Shown here in pieces: positions 39,940 to 52,478 of a stretch of DNA of 64,000 nt. A program made the translations under genes and the position numbers. Source of the stretch: Xenopus tropicalis (taxonomy: Eukaryota; Chordata; Amphibia; Anura; Pipidae); NCBI RefSeq assembly GCF_000004195.4, contig NC_030678.2, positions 90,426,404 to 90,490,403 on the forward strand, in the 5' to 3' direction. The notes below the pieces were generated by a model that had not been told where the DNA came from, made no database searches, and saw nothing but the letters and a program-made list of their open reading frames with translations. Each line of letters opens with the position of its first letter. Within the stretch, counting starts at the first letter, position 1.

Positions 39940-41145
39940 ATGGTGGGCCTTCTGGCCATTGAAAATGTATATTTTTCTGGTTCACAAAGGTTATATTCTG
40001 TGTGTGCTTAAAGACTAGTGAAGACTGTGTATTGTGGAATACTGTTTCTTTCCTGCCAACTTTACAGAAAACCACATGTCTTAAATTTCACTAGAGATCT
40101 GTTATTCTGTTATGAATTATTGTGGTGCCATATTTGACCTTTGTGACACTAACCTTAACATTTTCCAGTTTGTTATTGCTGCAGGTTAGCTGGGAAATGA
40201 GTTAATGTATAACTTCAAAAATAGTTGTTTGTGTCTTATGAAAAGAGAAAGGCATCCCAGCTAGTATTCAGAAATTCATACAAAAATAAAAGACCATTTA
40301 TTTCTCTCTCAAAAACACCTAGAAGTCATTGAAGCAGAAAACAAGTTTTACACGTTTTCCCAGTGTTACATGAACTTCAACCAGACCCTGGGAAGCTGCT
40401 CAAAAAGAGTAAAACCTCTGGTGATAATAATGCATACAGAAGTATTAAGTTCAAAGCAAATATTCTTAATACCTTATGTGTGAACAATACAAAGCAGTCA
40501 TAGAAACAGCACTAAACAAGTGTCACATGCTTCTAACTTTAAGCCTTTAATTTTACAGTATATAAAATGGCAAATGCAAATTCCACAGCACTTCCGGGAA
40601 GGTTGTCAGTCTCAGTGATTCCATGACAAAGACCTGTATTCCAGCCCTAGAATTTTAGTGCTCAGATGCTGCCCCAATAAAACCAACATATTGTAAACAC
40701 CCAGTATTATTGACATCATTAGCACTTAGAAGTCTACGTATTGGTGAACTTCTGCATTCCAATCAATGTGGGAAAATCCAAAAGAAATTATATACTTTTT
40801 AGCAAAAAATAAATTTTTGTGCCATACTCCAAAGAGGCTGACAAAGTAGCCCCTCTATATATGTCTTATGTGCCTGCAGAATATCCATCAATGACAAGCA
40901 GATAAGCTGTGCCCTTCATTTACTTACAGATCACTCAGCTATCTATGATGATTTGCTGATCAGGGACCAACAACAGAGCTAAGGGATGCTTAGTATGAAA
41001 AACGCATATATTGCATTTATATGCATTTGGTAAACATAACGAAGTGCATTTTTGTGAGTTCCAAATGCGACCTTTCATTCTATTGTCTTTCGATAAAAAT
41101 GAATGCAAAGATCTTATTGGTTCCTGTTGGCAAGTACACCTGCAA
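39940..41145. other. Spacer, nothing recognised
   Basis: AT-rich non-coding sequence; no element ends or coding motifs found. Confidence 0.4.
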
Positions 41146-41319
41146 TTAAAGGAGAAAGAAAGCTTCAATCACTGGGGGGTGTCCAATATTATGGTACTTC
41201 CCTCCCAGTGAATGCAATAGCTTACCTGATCCCCTGTGTGAACACCATGGTGCAATTCTCTTCTTCTACTGCATAGCATGTGACACCTCCCATTGATTTA
41301 ACCTTTACTTCTCCTTTAA
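41146..41319. mobile_element. Short T2-type MITE
   Basis: TTAAAGGAGAAAGAAAGC and TAACCTTTACTTCTCCTTTAA are inverted ends with TTAA at both termini. 174 bp, internally deleted relative to other copies (a CACTGGGGGG..TCC block remains). Confidence 0.75.
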
Positions 41320-42571
41320 GCATCTATTCTTAAATATTTCCTTTACATAGTGCTGTCAAATTCTGCAGCACTTATCAGAGGTTGTACACGATTCAGTCCC
41401 TGCCCTAATGGTGCTTAAAATTTAAGGTTGCTATTTTTTCAATCAATTCTATCAATAAGCATCCAGGGGGAAGAATAAGCCCAGGCCTCAAGCTTTGCAA
41501 GGCAACAACACTAACATCTAGCCACCTGTGTTTGTAACTTAGCCACAGTATGTGGGGACTGGAAAAAGAAACAGAATGCCTGTAGGGCCTATTTGTGTCC
41601 CCAGAGCCGTGTGGTGGAACTGCACCACTCAATTGCTGGCAATAAGTTATATAGGACACCAGAGGTTTTTCCACATGCAAACAAGGTTTATTTGGAATCA
41701 CCAGGGTTGTACTCATAGTATTTAAGGTAAACAGATGTATGGCAGATATAATCTCCTAACCCTGTGGAGATGGCTTTGCAGGGTGAAGATACATCTTTAA
41801 GGCTATCAGCTTGTGGCCCAGCTCCCCTCCAGCAGCATGTTCAGGAAGCCTGAAGCCAATTCAGTATTGTGGTCCCTTCACTTTAGATCAATTAAGAGAG
41901 AGCTACCTCCAGCTATCAATTTTAATTGAAGCACAAAGCTGCTCTTTCTAAATAACTCTTATGTTCCTAGAACGTACTGTGACAGATAATTTTACATCTG
42001 TCTAATTCCTCATTCCCAGTCCCTGTTCTTTGACTTCTGTAAAGGCGTTATGCCTTTAGGCCACTTATTCTTTACTGGGCCTTGTAGACACCAGGCTCCT
42101 CAGCAGACATCCACTTGGGTCAAAAGACAGAGGCCAAAGAGGAAGAACTGTGGTTTTCCAATATCTATATTAAAATGTAGCATGAAATGCCCATACCTCC
42201 CTGGGCCAAGCAGTAGTACTAAACCACCCAGGTACTGGGACTTAGCAGTAAAGGGAAATATTAAGTAGGTGATTTCCACCTAGTTTAGTGAACATAACTT
42301 GTGCTCCTGTATCAAGATGGATACTTCCTAAGCACTTTCATTTATGAAAAAAGAACCTGTCTACATGATTTTTGGCCAATAAAATCACTTTTAAATTTTT
42401 TGTAACTTTTAAAGCCTATACTTTACAAATAAAAACAGATCTATAGGAGGGTTACAGGGATCATTATACAAGGGCAGGGAAAAAGGGGAGTGGGTTTACA
42501 TGTTCTTATCAGGACCCCTTTGTCTGTTCTCTAGCTAATTTTGCCATTGGACTCTGATCTGTTGCGTCCTT

Positions 42572-43024
42572 CCTACTGGAAAATGAGGTTCAATGTGGAC
42601 AAATACAAAGTTATGCACTTTGGTAGAAATAATATAAACGCAAGCTATCTACTAAATGGTAATTTAGTAGGTTGCCATATGAGTTAAGTGGGGGGGGGTG
42701 TGGGTCGGTCGAGGTGGCGGCAAAAGGGGGTGGCCTTGGGGGCGCCAGATTCAGAAATCTGGCCCTGTGTGGAATGCCTTTCCTAGTGGTGTTGTAATGG
42801 CAGATTCTGTTAATGCCCAAGAGGGGCCTGGATGAGTTCTTGAACAAGTATAGTATCCAAGGCTATTGTGAAAAAATCTACAGTTAGCATTAATGTTTGT
42901 ATATATATAGTTTATGAATGTGAGTGTTTTGATAGATAAGTATAGGTTTGTATTGCTGGGTTTGCTTGGAAGGGTTGAACTTGATGGACTTTTGTCATTT
43001 TTCAACCCTAGGTAACTATGTAAC
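42572..43024 (+). mobile_element. CR1/L2-type LINE, deleted copy with hAT MITE end inside
   Basis: It starts KMRFNVD...[14 protein letters not shown] (42580-42660). At about 42665-42765 foreign GC-rich sequence ending AAATCTGGCCCTG intrudes (the end of the GGGCCGGATTT hAT MITE family). LINE sequence then resumes at GTGGAATGCCTTTCC and runs to the TAACTATGTAACC tail. The middle of the LINE is missing. Confidence 0.75.
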
Positions 43025-43166
43025 CTTGAAGCAGACGATATGGGATTGATCTGATTGTGCAGCCCAAGGGCCAGTCGATCGAACACATTGATGGGATGCA
43101 GCAGGGGTGCATTTACCATATAGGTACTAGAGGGCCTGTGCCTAGAGTGGCAGTGTTAGCTGCCTA

Positions 43167-44788
43167 CAGTGGTGTGAAAAACTATTTGCCCCCTTCCTGA
43201 TTTCTTATTCTTTTGCATGTTTGTCACACTTAAATGTTTCTGCTCATCAAAAACCGTTAACTATTAGTCAAAGATAACATAATTGAACACAAAATGCAGT
43301 TTTTAAATGAAGGTTTACGTTATTAAGGGAGAAAAAAAACTCCAAATCTACATGGCCCTGTGTGAAAAAGTGATTGCCCCCCTTGTTAAAAAATAACTTA
43401 ACTGTGGTTTATCAATTTCAATTTTCAATTTCAATATCAATTTCTGTAGTCACCCCCAGGCCTGATTACTGCCACACCTGTTTCAATCAAGAAATCACTT
43501 AAATAGGAGCTACCTGACACAGAGAAGTAGCCCAAAAGCACCTCAAAACCTAGACATCATGCCAAGATCCAAAGAAATTCAGGAACAAATGAGAACAAAA
43601 GTAATTGAGATCTATCAGTCTGGTAAAGGTTATAAAGCCATTTCTAAAGCTTTGGGACTCCAGCGAACCACAGTGAGAGCCATTATCCACAAATGGCAAA
43701 AACATGGAACAGTGGTGAACCTTCCCAGGAGTGGCCGGCCGACCAAAATTACCCCAAGAGCGCAGAGACAACTCATCCGAGAGGCCACAAAAGACCCCAG
43801 GACAACATCTAAAGAACTGCAGGCCTCACTTGCCTCAATTAAGGTCAGTGTTCACGACTCCACCATAAGAAAGAGACTGGGCAAAAACGGCCTGCATGGC
43901 AGATTTCCAAGGCGCAAACCACTTTTAAGCAAAAAGAACATTATGGCTCGTCTCAAATTTGCTAAAAAACATCTCAATGATTGCCAAGACTTTTTGGAAA
44001 ATACCTTGTGGACCGACGAGACAAAAGTTGAACTTTTTGGAAGGTGCGTGTCCTGTTATCTGGCGTAAAAGTAACACAGCATTTCAGAAAAAGAACATCA
44101 TACCAACAGTAAAATATGGTGGTGGTAGTGTGATGGTCTGGGGTTGTTTTGCTGCTTCAGGACCTGGAAGGCTTGCTGTGATAGATGGAACCATGAATTC
44201 TACTGTCTACCAAAAAATCCTGAAGGAGAATGTCCGGCCATCTGTTCGTCAACTCAAGCTGAAGCGATCTTGGGTGCTGCAGCAGGACAATGACCCAAAA
44301 CACACCAGCAAATCCACCTCTGAATGGCTGAAGAAAAGACTTTGGAGTGGCCTAGTCAAAGTCCTGACCTGAATCCTATTGAGATGTTGTGGCATGACCT
44401 TAAAAAGGTGGTTCATGCTAGAAAACCCTCAAATAAAGCTGAATTACAACAATTCTGCAAAGATGAGTGGGCCAAAATTCCTCCAGAGCGCTGTAAAAGA
44501 CTCGTTGCAAGTTATCGCAAACGCTTGATTGCAGTTATTGCTGCTAAGGGTGGCCCAACCAGTTATTAGGTTCAGGGGGCAATTACTTTTTCACACAGGG
44601 CCATGTAGGTTTGGATTTTTTTTCTCCCTAAATAGTAAAAACCCTAATTTAAAAACTGCATTTTGTGTTTACTTGTGTTATCTTTGACTAATAGTTAAAT
44701 GTGTTTGATGATCAGAAACATTTTGTGTGACAAACATGCAAAAGAATAAGAAATCAGGAAAATGTGAAAATAGTTTTTCACACCACTG
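43167..44788 (+). mobile_element. Tc1-family DNA transposon, near full length
   Basis: The element runs between TA dinucleotides (43165-43166 and 44789-44790). The inverted ends are CAGTGGTGTGAAAAACTATT and AATAGTTTTTCACACCACTG. A second inner repeat (CTACATGGCCCTGTGTGAAA / TTTCACACAGGGCCATGTAG) lies about 180-200 bp in, an IR/DR arrangement. 1,622 bp is the usual Tc1 size. The transposase gene inside carries two frameshifts, so the element is not autonomous as it stands. Confidence 0.95.
43559..44569 (+). pseudogene. Tc1-family transposase, frameshifted
   Basis: This encodes a cut-and-paste DDE transposase. The start MPRSKEIQEQMRTKVIEIYQ leads into a paired-like helix-turn-helix DNA-binding region (residues 1-110, with GRPTKI-type AT-hook sequence). 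The catalytic motifs follow in order: LWTDETKVELFG (first Asp), QDNDPKHTS (second Asp) and [11 protein letters not shown] (Glu). The frame shifts near 44035-44045 and near 44330-44340, so three overlapping open pieces (43559-44068, 43959-44372, 44324-44569) carry it. All three acidic residues are still encoded, which suggests fairly recent decay. Confidence 0.93.
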
Positions 44789-44790
44789 TA

Positions 44791-47200
44791 TATGATAAAT
44801 TAAACTTTTCGGGGGAAAAAAAACCCATCCCCTGCTGCTGGATACTTTCCTATCTAATCCGGTAGCAGAGGTGGCGGTAGGGGGTCCCTTGATGACACTT
44901 GATAGTAAGTGACATCACATGCATGAGCATTGCACCCTGACCTCACTTCCAGTGACATCATTACATGTGTATGGGGTGCTGACTGGTCTGGTACCTAAGG
45001 CAGCATTTGAACAAAATACACTCCGGTCATTGGGACAAGGGCTGATGCGCTTCTCGCTCTGGCAGGATTTTTAAACCTGTTGGATCACTGTCAAAATATT
45101 CTTCAGACAGGACCATCGAAGGCGCTCATTTAAAGGCCAACAAGCTGCCATCCCAGACCACCTGATGATTTTCTGGGCCCATGAATTGCCACCTTAACTA
45201 GCATATATTGTCAATGCCTTTTTTTCAGTAATTAAATGTACCAAAATAATAGGATACACACTAGTGGCTTAAGTAGATGTTACAGGGCCCTACATTAACC
45301 TCCTTAAACCTCAGGAACAAGACATTTTTCAGAAACAAATATTAAAACTGGTCATCATTGTTCTCACTGGGCCGTTATACCTCCTGGGCCCCACAGCAGC
45401 CGCAGGGTCTGCTTTCCCTACATGCACTGATAGGCACCAATACAGGTGAGGTACCGGAGCATCACTTTATGACTGCAGACAAACGGTGCAGGCGCAATGA
45501 CGTGTAAGGACAATAGATGGGGATCTCCTGGTTGCTTCTAGCGGCTGGTCCAGCCCACCGCCCACACAGTAACAGTAGCTCGTAGCGGACACCGAGCTGC
45601 TCGGTGCAGCCAATCTAGTTGATCGGTACTGAGGGTGTATCGGGGTTCGGGGGATGGAATCATTAGCCTGCGGCCGGCGGCTCCACACTGACAGTCCTTC
45701 AGTATAAGGAGCCGCAGACCTGGGTGAGGCTTCTTTGTAAGGCAGCTCCTCCCCATTAGGATCGAAGAGCAGCGTTACATTAAGGAGGTCTCTCCGGATA
45801 GCCCTGGATGTCCTGTTAATTGGAAAGCCTCGGCTGTACCTGGATATCTCTTGTCTCTGGACGCCCCTTTCTCTTAAATCTATCGCCTCACTTTCTGGAT
45901 GTCACAACCTGGATCTGATCGCTCTCTTTGCAGATAATGGCACTGCTTCATCAGCGGTCTCTTTTTTCTGTCTGGATGTGACCTCCTTTTCCCATCTAAA
46001 CCTTTTAATCTGGATATCTAGCCATTGCATGGACGCATGTCCACAATTTGACAGCCATATAGCAACCGTTTCCTTGGTTATTTCTATCTCTGGCTTTCTC
46101 TTGTTTTACTATTCTCAGTCTGTCTCTGGATGTTGTACTGCCCCTAGGCTCCTTATGGTCCTCTGGCTGTTGGTTGTATCCTTCTGTTTTTCCTTGGCTC
46201 TTAGTGGATACAGCTTTGTCTCTTGCCTATCTCCCTGGATGAGACATTGTTAATGCCTGCCTCTGGATGTGACGGCCCCCTTGGGTTTGGATGCACCTTA
46301 TCTTTGGGGATTTGAAATCTCAACCCTTCACACCCCCACAGTTTCAGCCTCCTGTCACAAGGGGGTAAGTGACTAATGCCTGACGCCTTGTGATAATTAT
46401 CCATATATCATCACATGGCTATGGACCACCTGGGTCTTATAGCCATGAAATCCATCACCTTTATTGGCTTATCATGTCATACATTATGACTGTAAAATGG
46501 TTTTTGCTGTTCTTCATATAGCAGTGTCTAGCCACTCTATCCCCCATACTGTTACGGTGTGTGACCCCGATCATGCCATCATGACCATTCTCAATCTCTG
46601 TGAACAGTGTCTATGTGACATGAAGGTGAAATCACTGTGTAAATGTTAAATGCCATTGCAAAAATTCAATCTACATTTGTAAAATTGTGACCCAGTGCCA
46701 GGTTATACCCTACCATTAATTGTGGTATTCAGTTTCACCTGATTAATATACATATATGACATTAAAACATTTAACACATGCTATTTGTCCATGCATACTC
46801 AATACATACTCAGTACTCTGAAGAAACCATTCTGTGTTCACCCACAACATATTGATTAATGTCTAACTTGACTGAACCATTAATCTCCTTACTGGGTAAC
46901 TACGTTTCAGTACTGCTTCGTACTATACAACTCATTTAAGTACCATTATTTCTTGTCCTCACTATATGGCTTCCCAGTCCCCTGCTCCAAACATCAATAT
47001 AGCACTGTTTGCTGTCATACTTATCTCACAACTTTCCACTTACTATGTGTAAGTATATATATAACCATACATATATATTGCTAATGTTTGTTGCAAGAAA
47101 AGGAGATGTAGGAGATTTGAGATTAAGTCCTGCTAGACCATGCAGGTTGAATACTCCAAATTTCAGCCATGCAACCATATATTTTACATGTGCTGCTCTG
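44791..47200. other. Spacer with an unidentified GC-rich patch
   Basis: 45420-45780 is GC- and CpG-richer than its surroundings, with CGGCCGGCGGCTCC and GAGCTGCTCGGTGC. It is followed to about 46290 by irregular recurrences of CTGGATxTC-type blocks. No ORF or splice pattern fits a known protein. It could be an upstream untranslated exon or promoter, or an old repeat. Confidence 0.35.
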
Positions 47201-47204
47201 CATG

Positions 47205-47275
47205 ACATAGTAACATAGTAGATGAGGTTGTAGAAAGACATATGTCCATCAAGCTCAACTTTTTGGACATAAAGG
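47205..47275 (-). mobile_element. CR1/L2-type LINE tail, - strand
   Basis: GACATAGTAACATAGTAGATGAGG...GTCCATCAAGCTCAAC is the complement of the LINE 3' tail seen at 600-660. Confidence 0.65.
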
Positions 47276-47279
47276 GGTT

Positions 47280-49659
47280 TAACTATACGTTTGTAGGGGG
47301 TTCCAGAACTGCAGAAGGCCCAGTAAAGCCCTAATTAATGAGCAATTTTAATATATTTTGGTAGAATTGGGCAACTAAGCAATGTTTTGGGGCCCTAAAT
47401 CAAAATTGCTATGGGGCCCAATAACACCTAAGTACATCATAGTTTGTTTCAGTGACGTACCAATAGAGGAAACAGACCCCTTGGTCGTGGGGGTGCCTGG
47501 GGGGTGGTGGTCTGCTTCCTCTATCATTGCTTGTAAATCCCCACTCCCTTCCAGCTCTTTGATAGGAGAGTGGGTACCTAGCGGGAAATTAAAAGGCAGG
47601 GATACTCTGCGCCGGGCCCAGGGGTCAGCAAAACACATTACACCTGATTCTATGTGTATTTAAGTGTTTTTCAGAGTATTTCAGTGTATTTAAGGCCTAG
47701 TTAAACTACATCATCTCATTGCCATAACTGACCTTTGCATAGAAGCCCATAGCCAGGTAACATATAACTACTTAATCAATACTCTACATTTCTCTTTAGT
47801 GCTTATTCTAGTTCCATTTACTGTGCACAAGTCCTCACTTCATTCTTACTGCATCTAATTAACAGCTTGTTACTGATCATCACATCTCCTGCCCAGCACT
47901 CTGTTACATATCAGTGCCAAATCATGGCTACCTGCTACATGGGGGGAGGGGGGGGGGGTGAGGAGTACATGGTTTCCACTGGCCCAGATACCCACATTAC
48001 CTAATGGCAGCAATAAACCCGAGCAGGTGTCAGTGTGGACCATCATAAGTTAGTCATATTGAATACGTAAATGAATTAAAAAACAAAACTGGCAAAAGTG
48101 GTTTTCTGGAACAAACAATATTAAGTGCATTCTCATTTGTACCCCACTCCAAGCAAGCATTCCTTGGGCCTAGGTTGCAGTCCTAGAGGTGACCAAAACT
48201 GAACAGTCTGGTTAGGAATTTTTGTTCCTTACTACCTGCCCTTCTCTGCATGTAAGGAAATCTGCACTCTGCACTTTGTCTTAATTGTAATTTTCCCCCA
48301 GCCACTAAGATTACTGAATTTTATGCCCTGGACACCATAGTCTTCGTCACCTCTTCCCCCCACAATAATGTATTTTTTTCCATTTTCAGAAATAATTTTT
48401 CAGTGTTCTCTTATTCATTTTTATTTTCTTCCCTTGCACTGATTTGCATCTCGTTAACCGACTTCTTCTGTGTGTTACACATCACATAGTTTCTTAGTTC
48501 ACTAATGTAATGCTAACCCTGTTTATTGCATTTATCCCATGATCATCACTTGACAAGGGCTCCCCTTCTCTTTTTCATCTGATCTGCTAGTTTGTGTACA
48601 TCTAACTCCAGAGGTGGAGCTACCACTGGTGTAGCAGGTGCATGTGCTCTGGGGAGCAATCACATTTATTAGTTTATTCAATGCCAAATGTAAATATATC
48701 AGTGAATGGTTTTAGCAAGATTGAGGCCTAAATAAATATCAGCTCCTGTTTCCAGGTTTTTGTACATCAGCTGGGTGTTGTCTCACTCCATTTTCAAATG
48801 TCCCCCTTTTATTACCATTAAATACACTTACCTTTTGCTTAGTGCATCTAATCCCTAGCCCACTCCTTTATATCTCACCACCCCCATTCCAAGTTAATTG
48901 CCTCCCATCCCCTGCACAGCTTGGTGTATCTCTAATCTAGCTGAGTATTGTACAGCTCATGCCTGCACAGTCTACCATGATCTCTTTGGATCTTATCCTT
49001 ACCATTAAGAATTTTCCATAACTGTATATCTTATTCCTGAATCAGCTCTGTATATGGTATTCTGTGTTTATCACTGCCAGCTTTAGTGCTAAAACAAAAT
49101 TTTGGGATAGGAATATTGGATACTGTCATTGATTTTGCTCCCACTTCTACCACACCCACTGCTTTAATACGATATAGATTAAAGTGGTTGTTTGCTTTTA
49201 ATTTAACTCTCAGCATGTAATAGAATACCATTCTTTAGCAAGCAGATACTGTAGCTGTTGCAATACCAAATTGGAGAGCTGCTGGCAAAACCGAAATTAT
49301 TCAAATGGCATGAAAAATTAAAAACAGTTTTGGGGAAATTGTTATTAAGGCAAGCTTTGCTTCCCAAAATCTATTGTATGCACCAGAAAAGAGGACCCGG
49401 TGCACATGTCCTTGTACATGCTACACAAACATAGACATTGAGGAAAGGTGGGAGGCATGTGAGGAGGTCAGTGACATCTAGGTGATAACAGTTATACAAA
49501 AATATAATATTGGAGTCTTATGGCACCCTAGCTGAATCTGCATTCATGTACTGATCAACACTTACCCATAGCTTTCCCCTTAGATAATGTTCCCCTTTAC
49601 CAACAGAGTTTAACATCCCGTCCAGTTCATGTTGTATTACTTCCTTAATATCCTACACC
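47280..49659. other. Spacer, no gene recognised
   Basis: Contains a G-run (47940-47960); otherwise AT-rich. A short segment near 47390-47560 (TTTTGGGGCCCTAAATC...GTGGTGGTCTGC) may be repeat-derived. Nothing supported. Confidence 0.4.
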
Positions 49660-50129
49660 AGTGCTGTCCAACTGGTGGCCTGCGCCCCCCCCCCCCCCCG
49701 TGTGGCCCCCCACCTGTCTGGCTGCTGTGGCTGCTTACCTTTGTGCAAGCTTTAAATGGTATCTGTACTGAGTTTAACTGGCCCCCTGCATTGTTCACAC
49801 GAAAAAATGATATATCCACAGCACATAGTTTAAGGGTTAGTTCAAATATGGAAATTAGTTTAAAAATAAATACAGATGCCCATCTGGTGCAACCTGCCCC
49901 GGACCCTGCACTCAGGTGAAAAAACTTACAGGCAGGGAGAACCCACTTCCAAACAAGAAAGCATTATGCTTACCAAATGGTCCTGTTGACCTGGGTGCTC
50001 CTGCCCCGAGTTCGTAGCCAGGGGACAAATCTCGTCACAAAACTTCACACATTGGCAGTGCACTCCAAGTCAGCATAAAAATCTGCAATAATTAATACTA
50101 AAATCGTTCAACCTTTATTTGCACATCTA

Positions 50130-50975
50130 AAAAACACAGCTTGTCCTATGCTGCCTGTGTTTGCCATACTATGCCTGCCCTATGCTGCCTGTGTGCGCCA
50201 TACTCTGCCTGCTCTACCCTGCCTGTGTGCCATACTCTGCATGCCCTACGATGCCTGTGTGTGCCATACTCTGCCTGCCCTATGCTGCACGTGTGTGCCA
50301 TACTATGCCTGCCATATGCTGCCTGTGTGTGCCATACTATGCCTGCCCTATGCTACCTACAGGCCCGGATTTGTGGCGAGGCCACAAAGGCCCGGGCCTA
50401 GGGTGGCACAATCTTAGGGGCAGCATGCCGCCCCGCTGCAGTGAAACTTTGAAGTTTTGCTTCCGTACGGAGCAATGGGGACTTCTCCCCACTGCTCCGT
50501 ATGGGAGTTTAACCGTGCACGATCGCGGGGGGGGGGGGCTGGGTGCAGAATCAGGGCGGCCTCGGGGCGCCCAGTTTACAAATCCGGCACTGGCTACCTG
50601 TGTGTGCCGTACTCTGCCTGTCTTATGCTGCCTGTGTGTTCCATTCTATGCCTGCCCTATGCTATCTGTGTGTGCCATACTCTGCCTGCCCTACCCTGCC
50701 TGTGTGCCATACTCTGCCTGCCTTATGATGCCTGTGTGTGACATACTCTGCCTGCCCTACCCTGCCTGTGTGTGCCATATTCTGCCTGCCCTACCCTGCC
50801 TGTATGTGCCATACTCTGCCTGCCCTATGCTGCCTGTGTGTGCCATACTCTGCCTGCCCTATGCTGCCTGTGTGTGCCATACTCTGCCTGCCCTACCCTG
50901 CCAGTATGTGCCATACTCTGCCTGCCCTATGCTGCCTGTGTGTTCCATACTCTGCCTGCCCTATGCTGCCTGTGG
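50130..50975 (+). repeat. Minisatellite, 34-bp period
   Basis: The unit, built on TGTGTGCCATACTCTGCCTG followed by CCCTATGCTGCC, recurs about 18 times (interrupted at 50360-50592). Because 34 is not a multiple of 3, successive units shift frame and all three frames stay open. This yields long Cys/Pro/Leu-rich ORFs that are artefacts. Confidence 0.92.
50360..50592. mobile_element. hAT-type MITE inside the minisatellite
   Basis: The ends CAGGCCCGGATTTGTGG and ACAAATCCGGCACTG match the 13283-13590 element. The flanks GCTACCTA and GCTACCTG differ at one base. The insertion split a pre-existing minisatellite. Confidence 0.85.
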
Positions 50976-51343
50976 AAAGTGAACCTGGCAGGGGTTTGTT
51001 CAAGGAGTTTGGTAGCATTTGGAAATAGTCATTATATGGTCTCCAAGCTGTGTAATTATATGCTGGGGTTTTTTGTGCCACCCACAGGGGAGGTATATGG
51101 ATTTAAGGGTGTTTCTTAATATGACATAATAAACTTATTTCACAGATGGATGAAGGGGGATATCCCTGCAGTGAGCACCATTTGGGTTTTTGCTGTGCTA
51201 CAACCATGTGGGTATGGCTCTTGTGATAACATGGGTGTGGTTTAAATAAGGGGAGTAGTCAAAACTGGCTTCCATTATCGGCCCTCCACCTTGTAGGCTA
51301 GAAAAATTCCAGCCTTTGGTACCACAGAAGTTGGACATCACTG

Positions 51344-52478
51344 CCTTACACTACTTACTCTGTGGCTAAATCCACAATCAGTGCATCTTATCTCTGCAGC
51401 TTTTGTTGATTAATAGATGTAACATTAATATGTCTCATCTCAAGCTCTATGCCTGGCAACCACAACTTGAATACCTAAGTACATAGTATCCTGCTTTATA
51501 TCATACCATTACCGTTTGTTCTGATCTTCCACTCACAGCAATTTCTCTTGGGACCCCTTGCTTCTTCTTCCTTCCCTTCACTTCAGCATAATATTGACAT
51601 TGTCTTTAGTTATTTGTACAGTTTATTTCAATATGTCTGCCTTCAAACTTTATAGAAACTGATTTATGCTTGCTTTTATTCAGCCTTTCTGACCCACTTC
51701 CTTCTGTACCTATTCCAGGTATCACTGCTGTGTTTTCTGTTGTGATTTACACCCAGACAACTTTTCTCAATAATAAATTACAGCTTTTTTACAGTAATAA
51801 TATATTCTGATATAGTCTTCCTGCCAAGGGATTGCATATGACAGTTTGGAAATAGTAACTATAAGGGTAATTTATTATTGCAAGTGCAATTTGCAAATTG
51901 CCATTTGGATGTAATTCACCATGGCGTTTCACCCAGATGCAAACTTTTTCACAGACACATGGGAACTGCACTTGCTACAAATGCACCTGCCGCATCAAAA
52001 TGAATGCAATTCCACCTGTTTTAGGGAAGTTAATTTGTAATTGCGGCACGTTCGATGCTCTAAGTTAAAATGACATTAGCATGTGTCTCTTTGGTTGCAA
52101 GAGTGTTGTGCCTGTTAATGCAACCTGCTGTAAAAATCCTAGAATTATAGCCAACTTTACTTTGGTAGTTGCTCCAGGGTTTCTCAGTGTCAACAGTCAC
52201 ACTTGTGCACGATTCAGTAGAAGGGGCAGGATTGACACAATGGTGTTTAGCACAACTATACAGAAGTGTAAGGAGATTGGTTTTATACAAGTACTGTATT
52301 TGTGAATTGCACAAATATGTGCAACAAATGTGTCCATTTTAGCAAGACCACATATGTGGTTGTGTTTATAAATAAGACCTCATATGATAGTATGTTACAG
52401 AGATACATTATTCTTCCTCCTTTTTAAGATCCAGTCTTTTATATATCCATAGAGTGATTTCTACCATCACACTGAAAC
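51344..52478. other. Upstream flank of MACF1 exon 1a
   Basis: No coding sequence. 52440-52478 (CACTGAAACATG) leads into the MACF1 start and is presumably 5' UTR. No TATA box or CpG cluster was noticed, so the promoter may be further left. Confidence 0.4.

Larger units (their letters stand above)
49660..51343 (+). mobile_element. hAT-type element with 34-bp minisatellite core
   Basis: The ends CAGTGCTGTCCAACTGGTGG and GAAGTTGGACATCACTG are inverted. The flanks TCCTACAC and CCTTACAC agree at 6 of 8 positions, a decayed 8-bp duplication. The core (50130-50975) is a minisatellite, and a second hAT MITE (50360-50592) is inserted in it. No transposase is visible. An inverted, partial copy lies at 28110-28691. 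Confidence 0.75.

Noticed and set aside
45978..46253. 91-codon Ser/Leu-rich ORF resembling a signal/membrane protein
   Set aside because: Composed of irregular CTGGAT/CTCT-type repeats in a pyrimidine-rich stretch; no splice or homology support.
50141..51119. Long Cys/Leu/Pro-rich ORFs (up to 273 codons) in all three + frames, and similar - strand ORFs at 28121-28555
   Set aside because: They follow a 34-bp minisatellite that shifts frame each unit; all frames stay open because the unit lacks stops. No start context, splice sites or conserved domain.
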